64,000 bases of DNA, taken from positions 124,001-188,000 of the forward strand of contig CAWCBA010000002.1 of the NCBI GenBank assembly GCA_963793675.1, in the 5' to 3' direction. This DNA is from RPQJ01 sp963793675 (lineage in GTDB: Bacteria > Pseudomonadota > Gammaproteobacteria > Steroidobacterales > Steroidobacteraceae). The position numbers were made by a program, and so were the translations under genes. Positions 32,876 through 40,601 of this stretch are shown here, piece by piece; the first letter of the stretch is position 1; each line of letters starts with the position of its first letter. The notes beneath the pieces are model-generated. The model did not search any database, was not told the DNA's origin, and worked only from the letters and a program-made list of their open reading frames with translations.

Positions 32876-33433
32876 TCACCGCCACTGCCAGCGCATGAAC
32901 CAGGCGACTGCGTAGCCGCCAACGAACACCATCAGCATGAAGGCCCAGCTGCCAACGTTGAGCAGCGCGCCTCCGGTGAGGGCCTGCCCGCTGGTGCAGC
33001 CGCGCGCGAGGTGCGCGCCGAACGCCATGAGGATGCCGCCGGCAAAGGCGCACAACAGCCGCACTGCGGTCGAAACGCGCGGGCCTTTCTCCACCGCGAT
33101 GCGCGCCCGACCGGCAAGCAATCCCGAGAACAGCGCGCCGGCCATGACGCCCAGCACCTCGAAGACCAGCCAGGCCTTGAGCGGGTGCGTCGTGCCGTCA
33201 CCGAGATAGCCCTGCAGGAACTCGTTGGACTGCGCGTGCGCGGGCGCCACGATGTTGACCAGCCAGGCGACGGTGGAACTGAATGCGCCGGAAGCGCCGA
33301 GACCGCGACCGACCAGCACGAACGCAGCGAGCAGCACCAGCCCGAGGCCGATACCGGCGAGATAGGGGTTCCAGTAGGGTCTCGCCGGCAGGCCGGATCC
33401 CGGCATCGCGGCGGAACGATGGTCGCTCGACAC
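32876..33433 (-). CDS. YeeE/YedE-family transporter, N-terminal-half protein
   Basis: A 185-residue membrane protein. A hydrophobic helix ('YLAGIGLGLVLLAAFVLVGR') is followed by more helices and the motif 'FGAHLARGCTSGQALTGGAL', whose Cys in GCTSG is the conserved sulfur-contacting residue of YeeE/YedE. GTG 33433 is chosen because GGAGG lies eight bases upstream; an ATG five bases further upstream is in another frame. It pairs with the downstream half gene. Confidence 0.85.
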   Translation of the reverse strand: MSSDHRSAAMPGSGLPARPYWNPYLAGIGLGLVLLAAFVLVGRGLGASGAFSSTVAWLVNIVAPAHAQSNEFLQGYLGDGTTHPLKAWLVFEVLGVMAGALFSGLLAGRARIAVEKGPRVSTAVRLLCAFAGGILMAFGAHLARGCTSGQALTGGALLNVGSWAFMLMVFVGGYAVAWFMRWQWR

Positions 33434-33468
33434 GTCATTGACCTCCAGGTGATGGGCGCGGCCGCGGG

Positions 33469-34404
33469 TCACGGCGAGATCCACTCGCTGTACTGGCCAG
33501 CAAAGACAATTACGAAACGCAACGCGAGCCCGCCCAGCAGCACGAGCACTGGCGCGACAACCGTGTGCGGGATGCGCCCCGCCATCATCAGTGACTGGAT
33601 CGCGAGCGGGAGCAGGATCCCGAGCCCCACGACGAGGACCCAGAACACGGCGGTGTACGGACCGCCGAGCAACAGTTGCGCGGCCTGCGCGTGGACCATA
33701 CCCGCCGTCAGGTGCCCGATCAGGAACAGCGCGATCAGTCCAAGTTCCGTCATCAGGAACAGGTTGTCGAAGCGGAGCAGTCGCTGCTGCTCATCGTGAT
33801 CGGGGGCGATGAGATGGGCGAAGGCCGCTCCGGCCGACAAGCCCGAGACCAGGAAGAGCGGACCGAGCACCGCGCTGGCCCACAGCGGCCGGGCACCCAG
33901 GCTGCTGAGCAGGATGCCGGTGTAGATGCCGAGTGCCACGCCGACGATGATGTTGATGAGACCGAGCCATCGTGTTGCCGCCGGCGACTTGAGTTGCCGC
34001 GCAAAGGCGGCGAGCGCCGGCCAGCGGTCGAGCCAGCCATCCGCCAGCGTGGCCAGCGCGCCGAGTGCCAGCACCGGGTAGACGAGCAGCAGGATCCAGC
34101 CGCCCCAGGACATCGGCGAGAGCGGCTGCAGCGTCAGGTACATGCGCCAGACGTACAGCTTGTGTTCGAGGTCGAGGAACAGCGCGCCCATGCCGAGACT
34201 GATGAGCAGGAGTCCGACCCATGGCAGCCGGTCGCTGACCGTCGTTTGTCCTGGAGCGCGCGCCTGCCGCTGGAGGTAGCCCGTCAGCACCATCGAGCCG
34301 GCGACCCAGCCGCCGAGGAACAGGTAGACGGGGATCTGCCAGTCCCACACGTGCAGCGTGGGATCGACCAGCGGATTGTGACGGGTAGTGAGCAGTTCGA
34401 TCAT
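33469..34404 (-). CDS. NrfD/PsrC-type membrane quinone-interacting subunit
   Basis: A 311-residue integral membrane protein with eight to nine helices. 'WQIPVYLFLGGWVAGSMVLT' is the NrfD/PsrC opening, and 'ALFLDLEHKLYVWRMYLTLQ' carries the conserved charged residues near the quinone site. It anchors the periplasmic PsrA/PsrB-like subunits and exchanges electrons with the quinone pool. The start is ATG 34404. It lies seven bases downstream of the PsrB-like gene. Confidence 0.88.
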   Translation of the reverse strand: MIELLTTRHNPLVDPTLHVWDWQIPVYLFLGGWVAGSMVLTGYLQRQARAPGQTTVSDRLPWVGLLLISLGMGALFLDLEHKLYVWRMYLTLQPLSPMSWGGWILLLVYPVLALGALATLADGWLDRWPALAAFARQLKSPAATRWLGLINIIVGVALGIYTGILLSSLGARPLWASAVLGPLFLVSGLSAGAAFAHLIAPDHDEQQRLLRFDNLFLMTELGLIALFLIGHLTAGMVHAQAAQLLLGGPYTAVFWVLVVGLGILLPLAIQSLMMAGRIPHTVVAPVLVLLGGLALRFVIVFAGQYSEWISP

Positions 34405-34411
34405 CGCCGCG

Positions 34412-34951
34412 TCACTCCAGGTAGAAGATGCGCGGCCGGGTTCCCGCATCCGGCTTGAGCACGAAGTGGCGCCGAGTGGCGACCAGGCGACTCACTTCCG
34501 AATTGGGGTCGTCGAGGTCGCCGAAATGCATGCAGTGGGTCGGGCAGACGGCAACGCAGGCGGGTTCGAGCCCGCGCGCGACACGGTGCATGCAGAACGT
34601 GCACTTGTCCGCATAGCCGTCCGGATGGATGAAACGCGCGCCGTAGGGACACGCGGCGAGGCACGCCTTGCAGCCGATGCACTTGTCGTGATCGACGAGC
34701 ACCACCCGGCCGAAATCCTGCACGTGGCTCGCGCCGGTCGGGCAGCAGGTGACGCAGGGCGGAGAGTCGCAGTGGTTGCAGCGCTCCGAGGTGATGGTGA
34801 GCCGCAGGTCGGGCATCTCGCCCTGCAGGCGCTGGCTGATCCAGTCGCGGCAGTGACCGTCCGGGACGTCGTTCTCCGTCTTGCACGCGACGACGCAGTC
34901 CATGCAGCCGACGCATTTTCTCGTGTCGATGACCATGCCGAAGCGCGCCAC
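34412..34951 (-). CDS. PsrB-type four-cluster ferredoxin subunit
   Basis: A 179-residue iron-sulfur protein with four [4Fe-4S] motifs: 'CVGCMDCVVACKTEN', 'RCNHCDSPPCVTCCPTGAS', 'CIGCKACLAACPYGARF' and 'CTFCMHR...ACVAVCPTHC'. This is the electron-wire subunit of Psr/Phs/Ttr-type complexes, connecting the molybdenum subunit to the NrfD anchor. It has no Tat signal of its own and would travel with the catalytic subunit. It is three bases after the catalytic gene. Confidence 0.9.
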   Translation of the reverse strand: MARFGMVIDTRKCVGCMDCVVACKTENDVPDGHCRDWISQRLQGEMPDLRLTITSERCNHCDSPPCVTCCPTGASHVQDFGRVVLVDHDKCIGCKACLAACPYGARFIHPDGYADKCTFCMHRVARGLEPACVAVCPTHCMHFGDLDDPNSEVSRLVATRRHFVLKPDAGTRPRIFYLE

Positions 34952-34954
34952 GGT

Positions 34955-37144
34955 TCAGGCTCCCTGTTCGATGGTCACGAAGTTCACGTTGCCACCCGTG
35001 CCGCCCATCAGCGGATCGACGGCGTAACGCGTCACGAGTTGCGCATCGCTCGCGCCCTTGCCGAAAGCGCTGCGCAGGCCCTTCGACGTGTGCCCGAAGC
35101 CGTGCACCATGTAGACGCAGTCGGCGCGGATCGCGGCCGTGACGCGAGCCTTGACGCGGCCACTGATGACGCCGTCCTGGTTGCGCAGGCGCACGTAGTC
35201 GCCACTGCGCAGCCCGAGACGCGCACCGACGTCGCCGTTGATCCAGACCTCGTTCTCGGCCATCGCATCGCGCAGGATCGGGTTCGTCTGGGTACGGCTG
35301 AACGAGTGCACCGGAGCACGGCCGAACAGCAGGCGGAACGAGCCGGGCGGCCCGTCCGCGGGGCGCGTGTAACGCGGGACCGGATCGAAACCCGCTTCCT
35401 TCAACTGCGTCGAATAGAACTCGATCTTCCCGGAGGGCGTCGGGAATTCCGCCGGGACGCCGTCCTCGAAGTAGAGCGGCTGCTGCGGGCCGCGGACGAG
35501 GCCCTTCTGTTTCAACTCGGCGAGGCTGAGCCCAGCGCCCTTGAGTCGGTAATCGAGGTATTCCTCGATGTCCCGCCAGGGATAGTAGGCGCCAAGTCCC
35601 AGCTTGAGCGCGAGCTCGCGGGCGATCCACCAGTTCGGCTTCTGGTCGGCCGTGGGCGCCACCACCGGTTGACGCAATGCGATGAACGGCTCACGGAAGG
35701 TCTCGACGTTGAGGTCGTCATAGCGCTCGAGGTAGGTTGCCTCGGGCAGCACGACGTCGGCCCAGCCGGCGATCTCCGATGGAATGACGTCCACGACGAC
35801 CAGCAGGTCGAGCGCCCTGATCGCGCGGATCGTCTCCTCCTGGTTCGGCATCGAGTGGATCAGGTTGGTCGCGTACACGAGCCATCCCTTGATCGGATAC
35901 GGCCGGCCGGTGATCGTCGCTTCGCGAATGCCTGAGGTAATCGCCTCGGTCGCGAACGGAAACCGCTGGTTCGGGTTGTCGGCCTTGCCGCGCTCGGACT
36001 TCGGGTAGGGAGGGTAGGGATAGCCTGGAACGTCCATGCTCGACGGGTAGTAGAAGCCGCCCTTGCGGCCCCAGCTGCCGAGCAGCGCATTCAGCAGCGC
36101 AATGGCGCGGCTGCGTTGCGTATCGTCCCCGTACCAGGTTGCGTGGCGACCCGGGTGCACCAGCGTCGCGGGCCGGTGGCGAGCCATCTCGCGCGCCGTT
36201 TCGCGAATGGTCTCCGGTGCGATCCCCGTCTCCGGGTACGCCCACTCCGGTGTGTACTGCGCTATCTCCGCCTTGAAGTAGTCGAAGCCGTAGCCGTACC
36301 TGGTGACATAGTCCGAGTCGTACAGGGCCTCGGCCACGATGACGTTCATCCACGCGAGCAGCAGCGCGAGATCAGTGCCGGGCTTCACCGGCAGGTAATG
36401 CTTCGCCTTGCTGGCCGCGATGGAAAAGCGCGGGTCCGCAACGATGATCGTCGCGCCGTTGCCGTTCGCTTCCGCGAACTCCTGCACCTGCGTGTTGTGC
36501 ATGTTCTCGCCGAGGTGCGAACCGATCAGCACCAGGCAGCGGGCGCTGCGGATGTCGGTGCGCTCGGGCGACCCGATTTCCTCGCCGAACGTGAGGTTGA
36601 AACCCACGTCGCGAGGACCGCGGCACTGCGCGAACGACGGTGCTGCGATATTCGTGATGCCGTACGCCTTGAGCGTGTGCTTGAGGAACGTGCCGCCGAT
36701 GCCGTGGCTGAAGAGCGCGACGGCTTCCGGGCCGAACGTCGCCTTGATCTTCTGCAGGCGATCGGCGATGAACCCGAGCGCTTCGTCCCAGGTCACCTCG
36801 ACCCACTTTTCCTCGCCGCGCGCCTTGTGCCGCAGCAGCGGCGCGCGCAGCCGGTCGGGATCGATGCTCGCGCCGATGCCGCCGGTGCCGCGCGGGCACA
36901 GGCGGCCCTTGCAGAGCGGATCGTCCGGGTTGCCGACGATCTTCCATAACTCGCCATCGCGGACGTGTGCGAGGGCATTGCACTTCCAGAAGCAGATGTC
37001 GCAGAAGGTGGGTACGACTCGATTGCCGGCCGGGCCCGCCGGGATTGCGCCAGCGATGCGCCGGGTCGCAGCAGCGGCCAGCGTCGCTGCCCCGGCACCA
37101 AGACCCGCGATTTTTAGGAATCGCCTGCGCGATATTCGATTCAC
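34955..37144 (-). CDS. PsrA/PhsA-type molybdopterin oxidoreductase catalytic subunit
   Basis: A 729-residue periplasmic enzyme. The Tat signal is 'NRISRRRFLKIAGLGAGAAT'. The N-terminal [4Fe-4S] motif is 'FCDICFWKCNALAH' plus a distant Cys in 'PLCKGRLCPRG'. The probable Mo ligand Cys is in 'SFAQCRGPRDVGFN'. C-terminal 'LRSGDYVRLRNQDGVISGRV' is the MopB cap domain. Polysulfide, thiosulfate or tetrathionate are possible substrates; the Tat signal argues against cytoplasmic SoeA. GTG 37144 is chosen (GCAGGA just upstream) because the ATG at 37165 would leave no room for a leader before operator 6. In a sulfur-oxidiser it may work oxidatively. Confidence 0.88.
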   Translation of the reverse strand: MNRISRRRFLKIAGLGAGAATLAAAATRRIAGAIPAGPAGNRVVPTFCDICFWKCNALAHVRDGELWKIVGNPDDPLCKGRLCPRGTGGIGASIDPDRLRAPLLRHKARGEEKWVEVTWDEALGFIADRLQKIKATFGPEAVALFSHGIGGTFLKHTLKAYGITNIAAPSFAQCRGPRDVGFNLTFGEEIGSPERTDIRSARCLVLIGSHLGENMHNTQVQEFAEANGNGATIIVADPRFSIAASKAKHYLPVKPGTDLALLLAWMNVIVAEALYDSDYVTRYGYGFDYFKAEIAQYTPEWAYPETGIAPETIRETAREMARHRPATLVHPGRHATWYGDDTQRSRAIALLNALLGSWGRKGGFYYPSSMDVPGYPYPPYPKSERGKADNPNQRFPFATEAITSGIREATITGRPYPIKGWLVYATNLIHSMPNQEETIRAIRALDLLVVVDVIPSEIAGWADVVLPEATYLERYDDLNVETFREPFIALRQPVVAPTADQKPNWWIARELALKLGLGAYYPWRDIEEYLDYRLKGAGLSLAELKQKGLVRGPQQPLYFEDGVPAEFPTPSGKIEFYSTQLKEAGFDPVPRYTRPADGPPGSFRLLFGRAPVHSFSRTQTNPILRDAMAENEVWINGDVGARLGLRSGDYVRLRNQDGVISGRVKARVTAAIRADCVYMVHGFGHTSKGLRSAFGKGASDAQLVTRYAVDPLMGGTGGNVNFVTIEQGA

Positions 37145-37167
37145 GACCTCATTCCTGCGCTGCATTA

Positions 37168-37183
37168 ATTAGTATGTGCTAAT
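37168..37183. promoter_or_regulatory. Operator 6: perfect ATTAG-N6-CTAAT upstream of the psr-like operon
   Basis: ATTAG TATGTG CTAAT, embedded in an AT-rich run, lies 23 bases before the chosen GTG start of the PsrA-like gene (minus strand) and inside the 93-base gap to the MFS gene, which is transcribed towards it. Confidence 0.72.
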
Positions 37184-37237
37184 ATTTTAATGGCGCGGGA
37201 CTCGCGTCGCCTCGGTAACAACACCTACCCGGGGCGA

Positions 37238-38476
37238 TCAGCCGGTCGCGCGGTGCAGCGTCTCGGTCATGCGCAATGCCACCACGAGACCGGAGACGAA
37301 CGTCAGCGCTGCGACGACCCACAGTGCGGCGGACAGCCCGAATGCATCGGCGGTGATGCCGGCAAGCAGCGCTCCCACCGCGTAGCCTAGATCGCGCCAG
37401 AGCCGGTACACACCGACCGACGATGCCCGCCAGGCGGGATGGGCGACGTCGCCGATCGCAGCGAGCAAGGTGGGGTAGACCATTGCCGTACCGACGCCGA
37501 GCAGTACCGCCCCGCCCGCAAAGCCGATGAACCGCTGCGCCAGCACCACGACCGCTATGCCGACTGCCTGCACCCACATGCCCGTCGCAATCAACCATTT
37601 GCGCCCGACACGGTCCGACCAGGCGCCGGTCGCGAGCTGCGCAACGCCCCAGGTTGCCGGATAGATTGCCGCAAGCGTCCCGACCTGCTCGAGATTCATC
37701 CGGGCAGCGATGAAGAACAGCGGAAAGAGCCCCCACGCCATTCCGTCGTTCAGGTTGTTGACGAGACCGGCCTGGCTCACGCTCGAAAGATTCCTGTCGT
37801 GCAGCGTCGTGCGCCAGAAAATTTCACGCTGGGTCGGCAGCGCGTCGGACGACAGTTCGCCGTGCATCTTCGCCTCGGCCGCGACGTGGTGACGCGTGTC
37901 CTGCACCAGCAGTCCCGACAGCAGCAGTCCGGCGGCCACGAACCCTATCCCGAGATAGAACGGCTCGGGACGCAGGCCATGGCGCGCGGCGATGTAGCCG
38001 GTTGCGAGTGCGCTGCCAGCAACCGCGAAGTAACCTGCAAACTCGTTCAGCCCCATCGCGAGCCCGCGGTTCTTGGAGCCGGCAAGGTCGATCTTCATGA
38101 TGACGGTCGTCGACCAGGTGAGTCCCTGGCTCACGCCGAGCAGGGCGTTGGCCGCGAGCACCCACGACCACGTCGGGGCCCACATCAGCAGGAACGGCAC
38201 CGGCGCCGCCACGATCCAGCCGGCCACCAGCACGTGCTTGCGTCCGAATCGATCGGAGAGACGTCCAGCGAGGTAGTTGGTCAGCGCCTTGGTGACGCCG
38301 AACACGACGATGAACGAGAGCACCGCCGTCCTGGCCGCGAGATGGAACTCCTGCTCGGCGATCGGCGACAGGATGGCGCGCTCCATCCCGACCATCGCTC
38401 CCACGAAGGCGTTTACCACGACCAGCAGGGAGAACTGCGCCAGATTCTCGCCCAAGCCCAGGCGAACGGCAGTCAT
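37238..38476 (-). CDS. Major facilitator superfamily transporter
   Basis: A 412-residue protein with twelve predicted helices. The MFS loop motif 'GRLSDRFGRKHVLVAGWIVA' follows helix 2 and its repeat 'GAWSDRVGRKWLIATGMWVQ' follows helix 8. The cargo is unknown. It is transcribed in the same direction as the psr-like operon, ending 93 bases before the PsrA-like start, and operator 7 lies 154 bases upstream of its start, shared with the divergent SCP2-like gene. Export of a sulfur compound is possible, but nothing in the sequence shows it. Confidence 0.85.
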   Translation of the reverse strand: MTAVRLGLGENLAQFSLLVVVNAFVGAMVGMERAILSPIAEQEFHLAARTAVLSFIVVFGVTKALTNYLAGRLSDRFGRKHVLVAGWIVAAPVPFLLMWAPTWSWVLAANALLGVSQGLTWSTTVIMKIDLAGSKNRGLAMGLNEFAGYFAVAGSALATGYIAARHGLRPEPFYLGIGFVAAGLLLSGLLVQDTRHHVAAEAKMHGELSSDALPTQREIFWRTTLHDRNLSSVSQAGLVNNLNDGMAWGLFPLFFIAARMNLEQVGTLAAIYPATWGVAQLATGAWSDRVGRKWLIATGMWVQAVGIAVVVLAQRFIGFAGGAVLLGVGTAMVYPTLLAAIGDVAHPAWRASSVGVYRLWRDLGYAVGALLAGITADAFGLSAALWVVAALTFVSGLVVALRMTETLHRATG

Positions 38477-38629
38477 GCGGATGGCTTCGCGCCGGGCGCG
38501 AGCCTGCCGAATTGCTCGCAGGCGCTGTCCCTGACGCGATCCGGAACCCGAGGCATGCAGCGAGTATTGGCGTGCATGCCGCAGGACTCAAGACCGGGGA
38601 ACGCGCGGCAGGCGGCGGCCAACTTATAT

Positions 38630-38645
38630 ATTAGAAACTATTCAT
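38630..38645. promoter_or_regulatory. Operator 7: ATTAG-N6-TTCAT between MFS and SCP2-like genes
   Basis: ATTAG AAACTA TTCAT in an AT-rich patch (aacttatata) within the 233-base divergent gap. The left arm is perfect and the right arm matches three of five. The AT-rich context and location match the stronger sites. Confidence 0.5.
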
Positions 38646-38709
38646 TTGTTTTCGCGGGCGTGCTACACAGCGCTCTGGGCCATACACGCATTCCCCGAGG
38701 AATCCACCC

Positions 38710-39275
38710 ATGACGCGCAACACCTGCCCAATGACCGCCCTGCCCTGCCCGGCGCCCGCGATCGCCGGCGATTGCTCGAAGGCCTGGTCATCGCGTGGTC
38801 GCTGCTGGCCACCGCCGCCCAGTCGGCCGAGCCGGCTTTCATGTCAGGCGAATGGGGGCCCGCCGCCTGCGCGGCCTGGAACGCAGATCCGGTCCTGACC
38901 AAGGACCTGGTCGACAGCGGCTGGATCAAGAACGACAAGGGCCGCGGCTACAAAGTCCTGCAGGTCTACCGCTCGGACTGTGGCGACAGACCGACGGTCG
39001 AACTGCGCGTGGCGCTGCTGGATGGCAAGGCGCAATGCGTCTATGGCGGGCCGGTACAGGCGGACAAGCTCGACCACGGCGCGGACTACGTCATGCACGC
39101 CACGACCGCGCGCTGGAAGGAAATGGGCGCCGGCGAGTACGGCGCAATGAAGGCGATGATGCTCGGACGCCTCTCGTTCAGCGGCCCGTACGGCGAGGCG
39201 ATGGGAAACATGGGCCCGTTCGGCAATTTCCTGCTGCTCGCGGGCAAGGTGCCGGGCGCCACCAGTTGCCCCTGA
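38710..39275 (+). CDS. Exported SCP2-like (sterol-carrier-fold) protein, probable frameshift in the signal peptide
   Basis: About 188 residues. A signal peptide 'RRRLLEGLVIAWSLLATAAQ' ends at SA|EP. The mature domain 'PAACAAWNADPVLTKDLVDS' then leads to 'VYGGPVQADKLDHGADYVMH' and 'LSFSGPYGEAMGNMGPFGNF', which resembles SCP2 lipid-binding domains. ATG 38710 has GAGGA ten bases upstream but is in another frame from the signal core; one base near 38750 (in the run ctgccctgcccgg) would join them. Two cysteines (PAAC, DCGD) plus a C-terminal 'TSCP' could form disulfides. Its operator suggests it belongs to the sulfur regulon; carriage of a hydrophobic sulfur species is speculative. Confidence 0.55.
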
Positions 39276-39286
39276 CCGAAGTCCGG

Positions 39287-39684
39287 TCAGCAGCACTTCC
39301 TCGCACGCTCAGGACCTGCCCGCGGACCGATCGGGATCATTGCGCCCGGCGTGCGGACCTGCCGGTCCTCGAACGGCTGCAGCTTCGTGAACACCGGCTG
39401 CGCGAGCACGCGGTCCACGAACGATGTGGTCACGGGGCAGCGGGCGGCATCCACGCGCTGCCGTGCAAAGCCGAGATTGCGGAAGCGCGTGGCGATCGCA
39501 ACATCGGCAAGACCGATCCGCGTCGAGTCGAACAGGAAACCCGCGACGGACTCAACGCGGCGAAGCGGTCGTCGCCGAAGCAAGGGGTGATCGGGTCGAT
39601 GTCGTAAGCGAGACCAATGAGCTCGAGGCAGACCAGGACCTTGCGGACGAAGGGCGGGACGTAACTGCCGATGATCGTGTTCAC
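39287..39684 (-). pseudogene. Glutathione S-transferase remnant with internal deletion
   Basis: The N-terminal thioredoxin-fold start of a GST ('MNTIIGSYVPPFVRKVLVCL', then 'AYDIDPITPCFGDDRFAALS') is followed directly, in another frame, by the very C-terminal GST helices ('VAGFLFDSTRIGLADVAIAT', 'SFVDRVLAQPVFTKLQPFED'). The roughly 90-100 residues that normally separate these parts, including the rest of the GSH site, are missing. The total is about 130 codons against the usual 200-230. Unlike the single-base breaks elsewhere, this is a real deletion plus frameshift, so the gene is dead. Confidence 0.75.
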
Positions 39685-39709
39685 GCCCGCTCCGGCCGCT
39701 TGCGGGCGT

Positions 39710-39961
39710 TCAGGCGGGTTTGCCGCTTTCCAGGTCGGCGAGCCGCTGCTCCAGCACAGCGAGTTTCTCGCGCGTCCGCCGCAACACCGCGCTCTGCACG
39801 TCGAACTCCTCGCGCGTCACGAGGTCGAGCCGCGCGAGCTGCGACTGCAGCACGCCCTTGAAGTTCTGTTCCAGGTCGCGCCGCAGGGCGCTCACGTTCT
39901 CGGGGACGGCGCCCGCGAGGCGGCGGGCCAGGTCGTCGATCAGTCGGGGGTCGAAAGCCAT
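39710..39961 (-). CDS. ubiK: UbiK (BMFP family) ubiquinone-biosynthesis accessory factor
   Basis: An 83-residue protein. N-terminal 'PRLIDDLARRLAGAVPENVS' is an amphipathic helix that binds membrane. The second half is a coiled coil ('DVQSAVLRRTREKLAVLEQR'), as in the BMFP/YqiC family, in which trimers form. UbiK assists the aerobic Ubi complex together with UbiJ, whose gene is at 59.6 kb. ATG 39961 gives the family length; a longer upstream reading is shadow sequence. Confidence 0.9.
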   Translation of the reverse strand: MAFDPRLIDDLARRLAGAVPENVSALRRDLEQNFKGVLQSQLARLDLVTREEFDVQSAVLRRTREKLAVLEQRLADLESGKPA

Positions 39962-40195
39962 GGTGACCGCGGGGCTCGTGGACGAGGCGCGTAGTGTAGC
40001 GGCCGGCGCGCGCAACGGCAGGCAGCCGGCGGCGTGATTCGGTGCACGGCACCCCGCCAGCGCTCCATCGTGGTGCACCGTCCCGGGTGCCCCGGCCTGA
40101 TTCACCGGACAGAGCGGCAGCGGCAGCGTGGCACGCTTCCTGCATCGAGGGTCTCCGACGTTCATGCGCGACCCAGTCGCCACGGGAGACCCTCG

Positions 40196-40534
40196 ATGAA
40201 GCTCATCACCGCCGTCATCAAGCCTTTCAAGCTCGATGAAGTGCGCCAGGCCATTGCCGACATCGGCGTGCAGGGCGTCACGGTGACCGAGGTGCAAGGC
40301 TTCGGCCGGCAGCGCGGACACACCGAGCTCTACCGTGGCGCGGAGTACCGGGTCGACTTCCTGCCCAAGACCAAGATCGAGATTGCCGTCGACGACACGA
40401 TCGTCGAGCAGGTGATCGAAGCCATCACCAACGTCGCCCGCACCGGAAAGATCGGCGACGGCAAGATTTTCGTGACCCAGCTGGCCCAGGTCGTGCGCAT
40501 CCGCACGGGTGAGGCCGGCGCCGACGCCGTCTAG
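40196..40534 (+). CDS. glnK: PII nitrogen-regulatory protein GlnK
   Basis: A 112-residue PII protein, full length. 'MKLITAVIKPFKLDEVRQAI' begins the fold, the T-loop has the uridylylatable Tyr in 'GHTELYRGAEYRVDFLPK', and 'TGKIGDGKIFV' is the B-loop ATP site. ATG 40196 was chosen. It is followed after 67 bases by amtB, the universal partner: GlnK blocks the ammonium channel when nitrogen is plentiful. Confidence 0.96.
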   Translation: MKLITAVIKPFKLDEVRQAIADIGVQGVTVTEVQGFGRQRGHTELYRGAEYRVDFLPKTKIEIAVDDTIVEQVIEAITNVARTGKIGDGKIFVTQLAQVVRIRTGEAGADAV

Positions 40535-40601
40535 GTCGCGTTTCGGACCGCCAACCCCCCTGACCTGCTTGCTGCACAGACTCATCGACAGGAGAACACC
40601 A

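Noticed and set aside
34955..37144. Calling the molybdoenzyme complex SoeABC
   Set aside because: The catalytic subunit has a clear twin-arginine signal, whereas SoeA is cytoplasmic.
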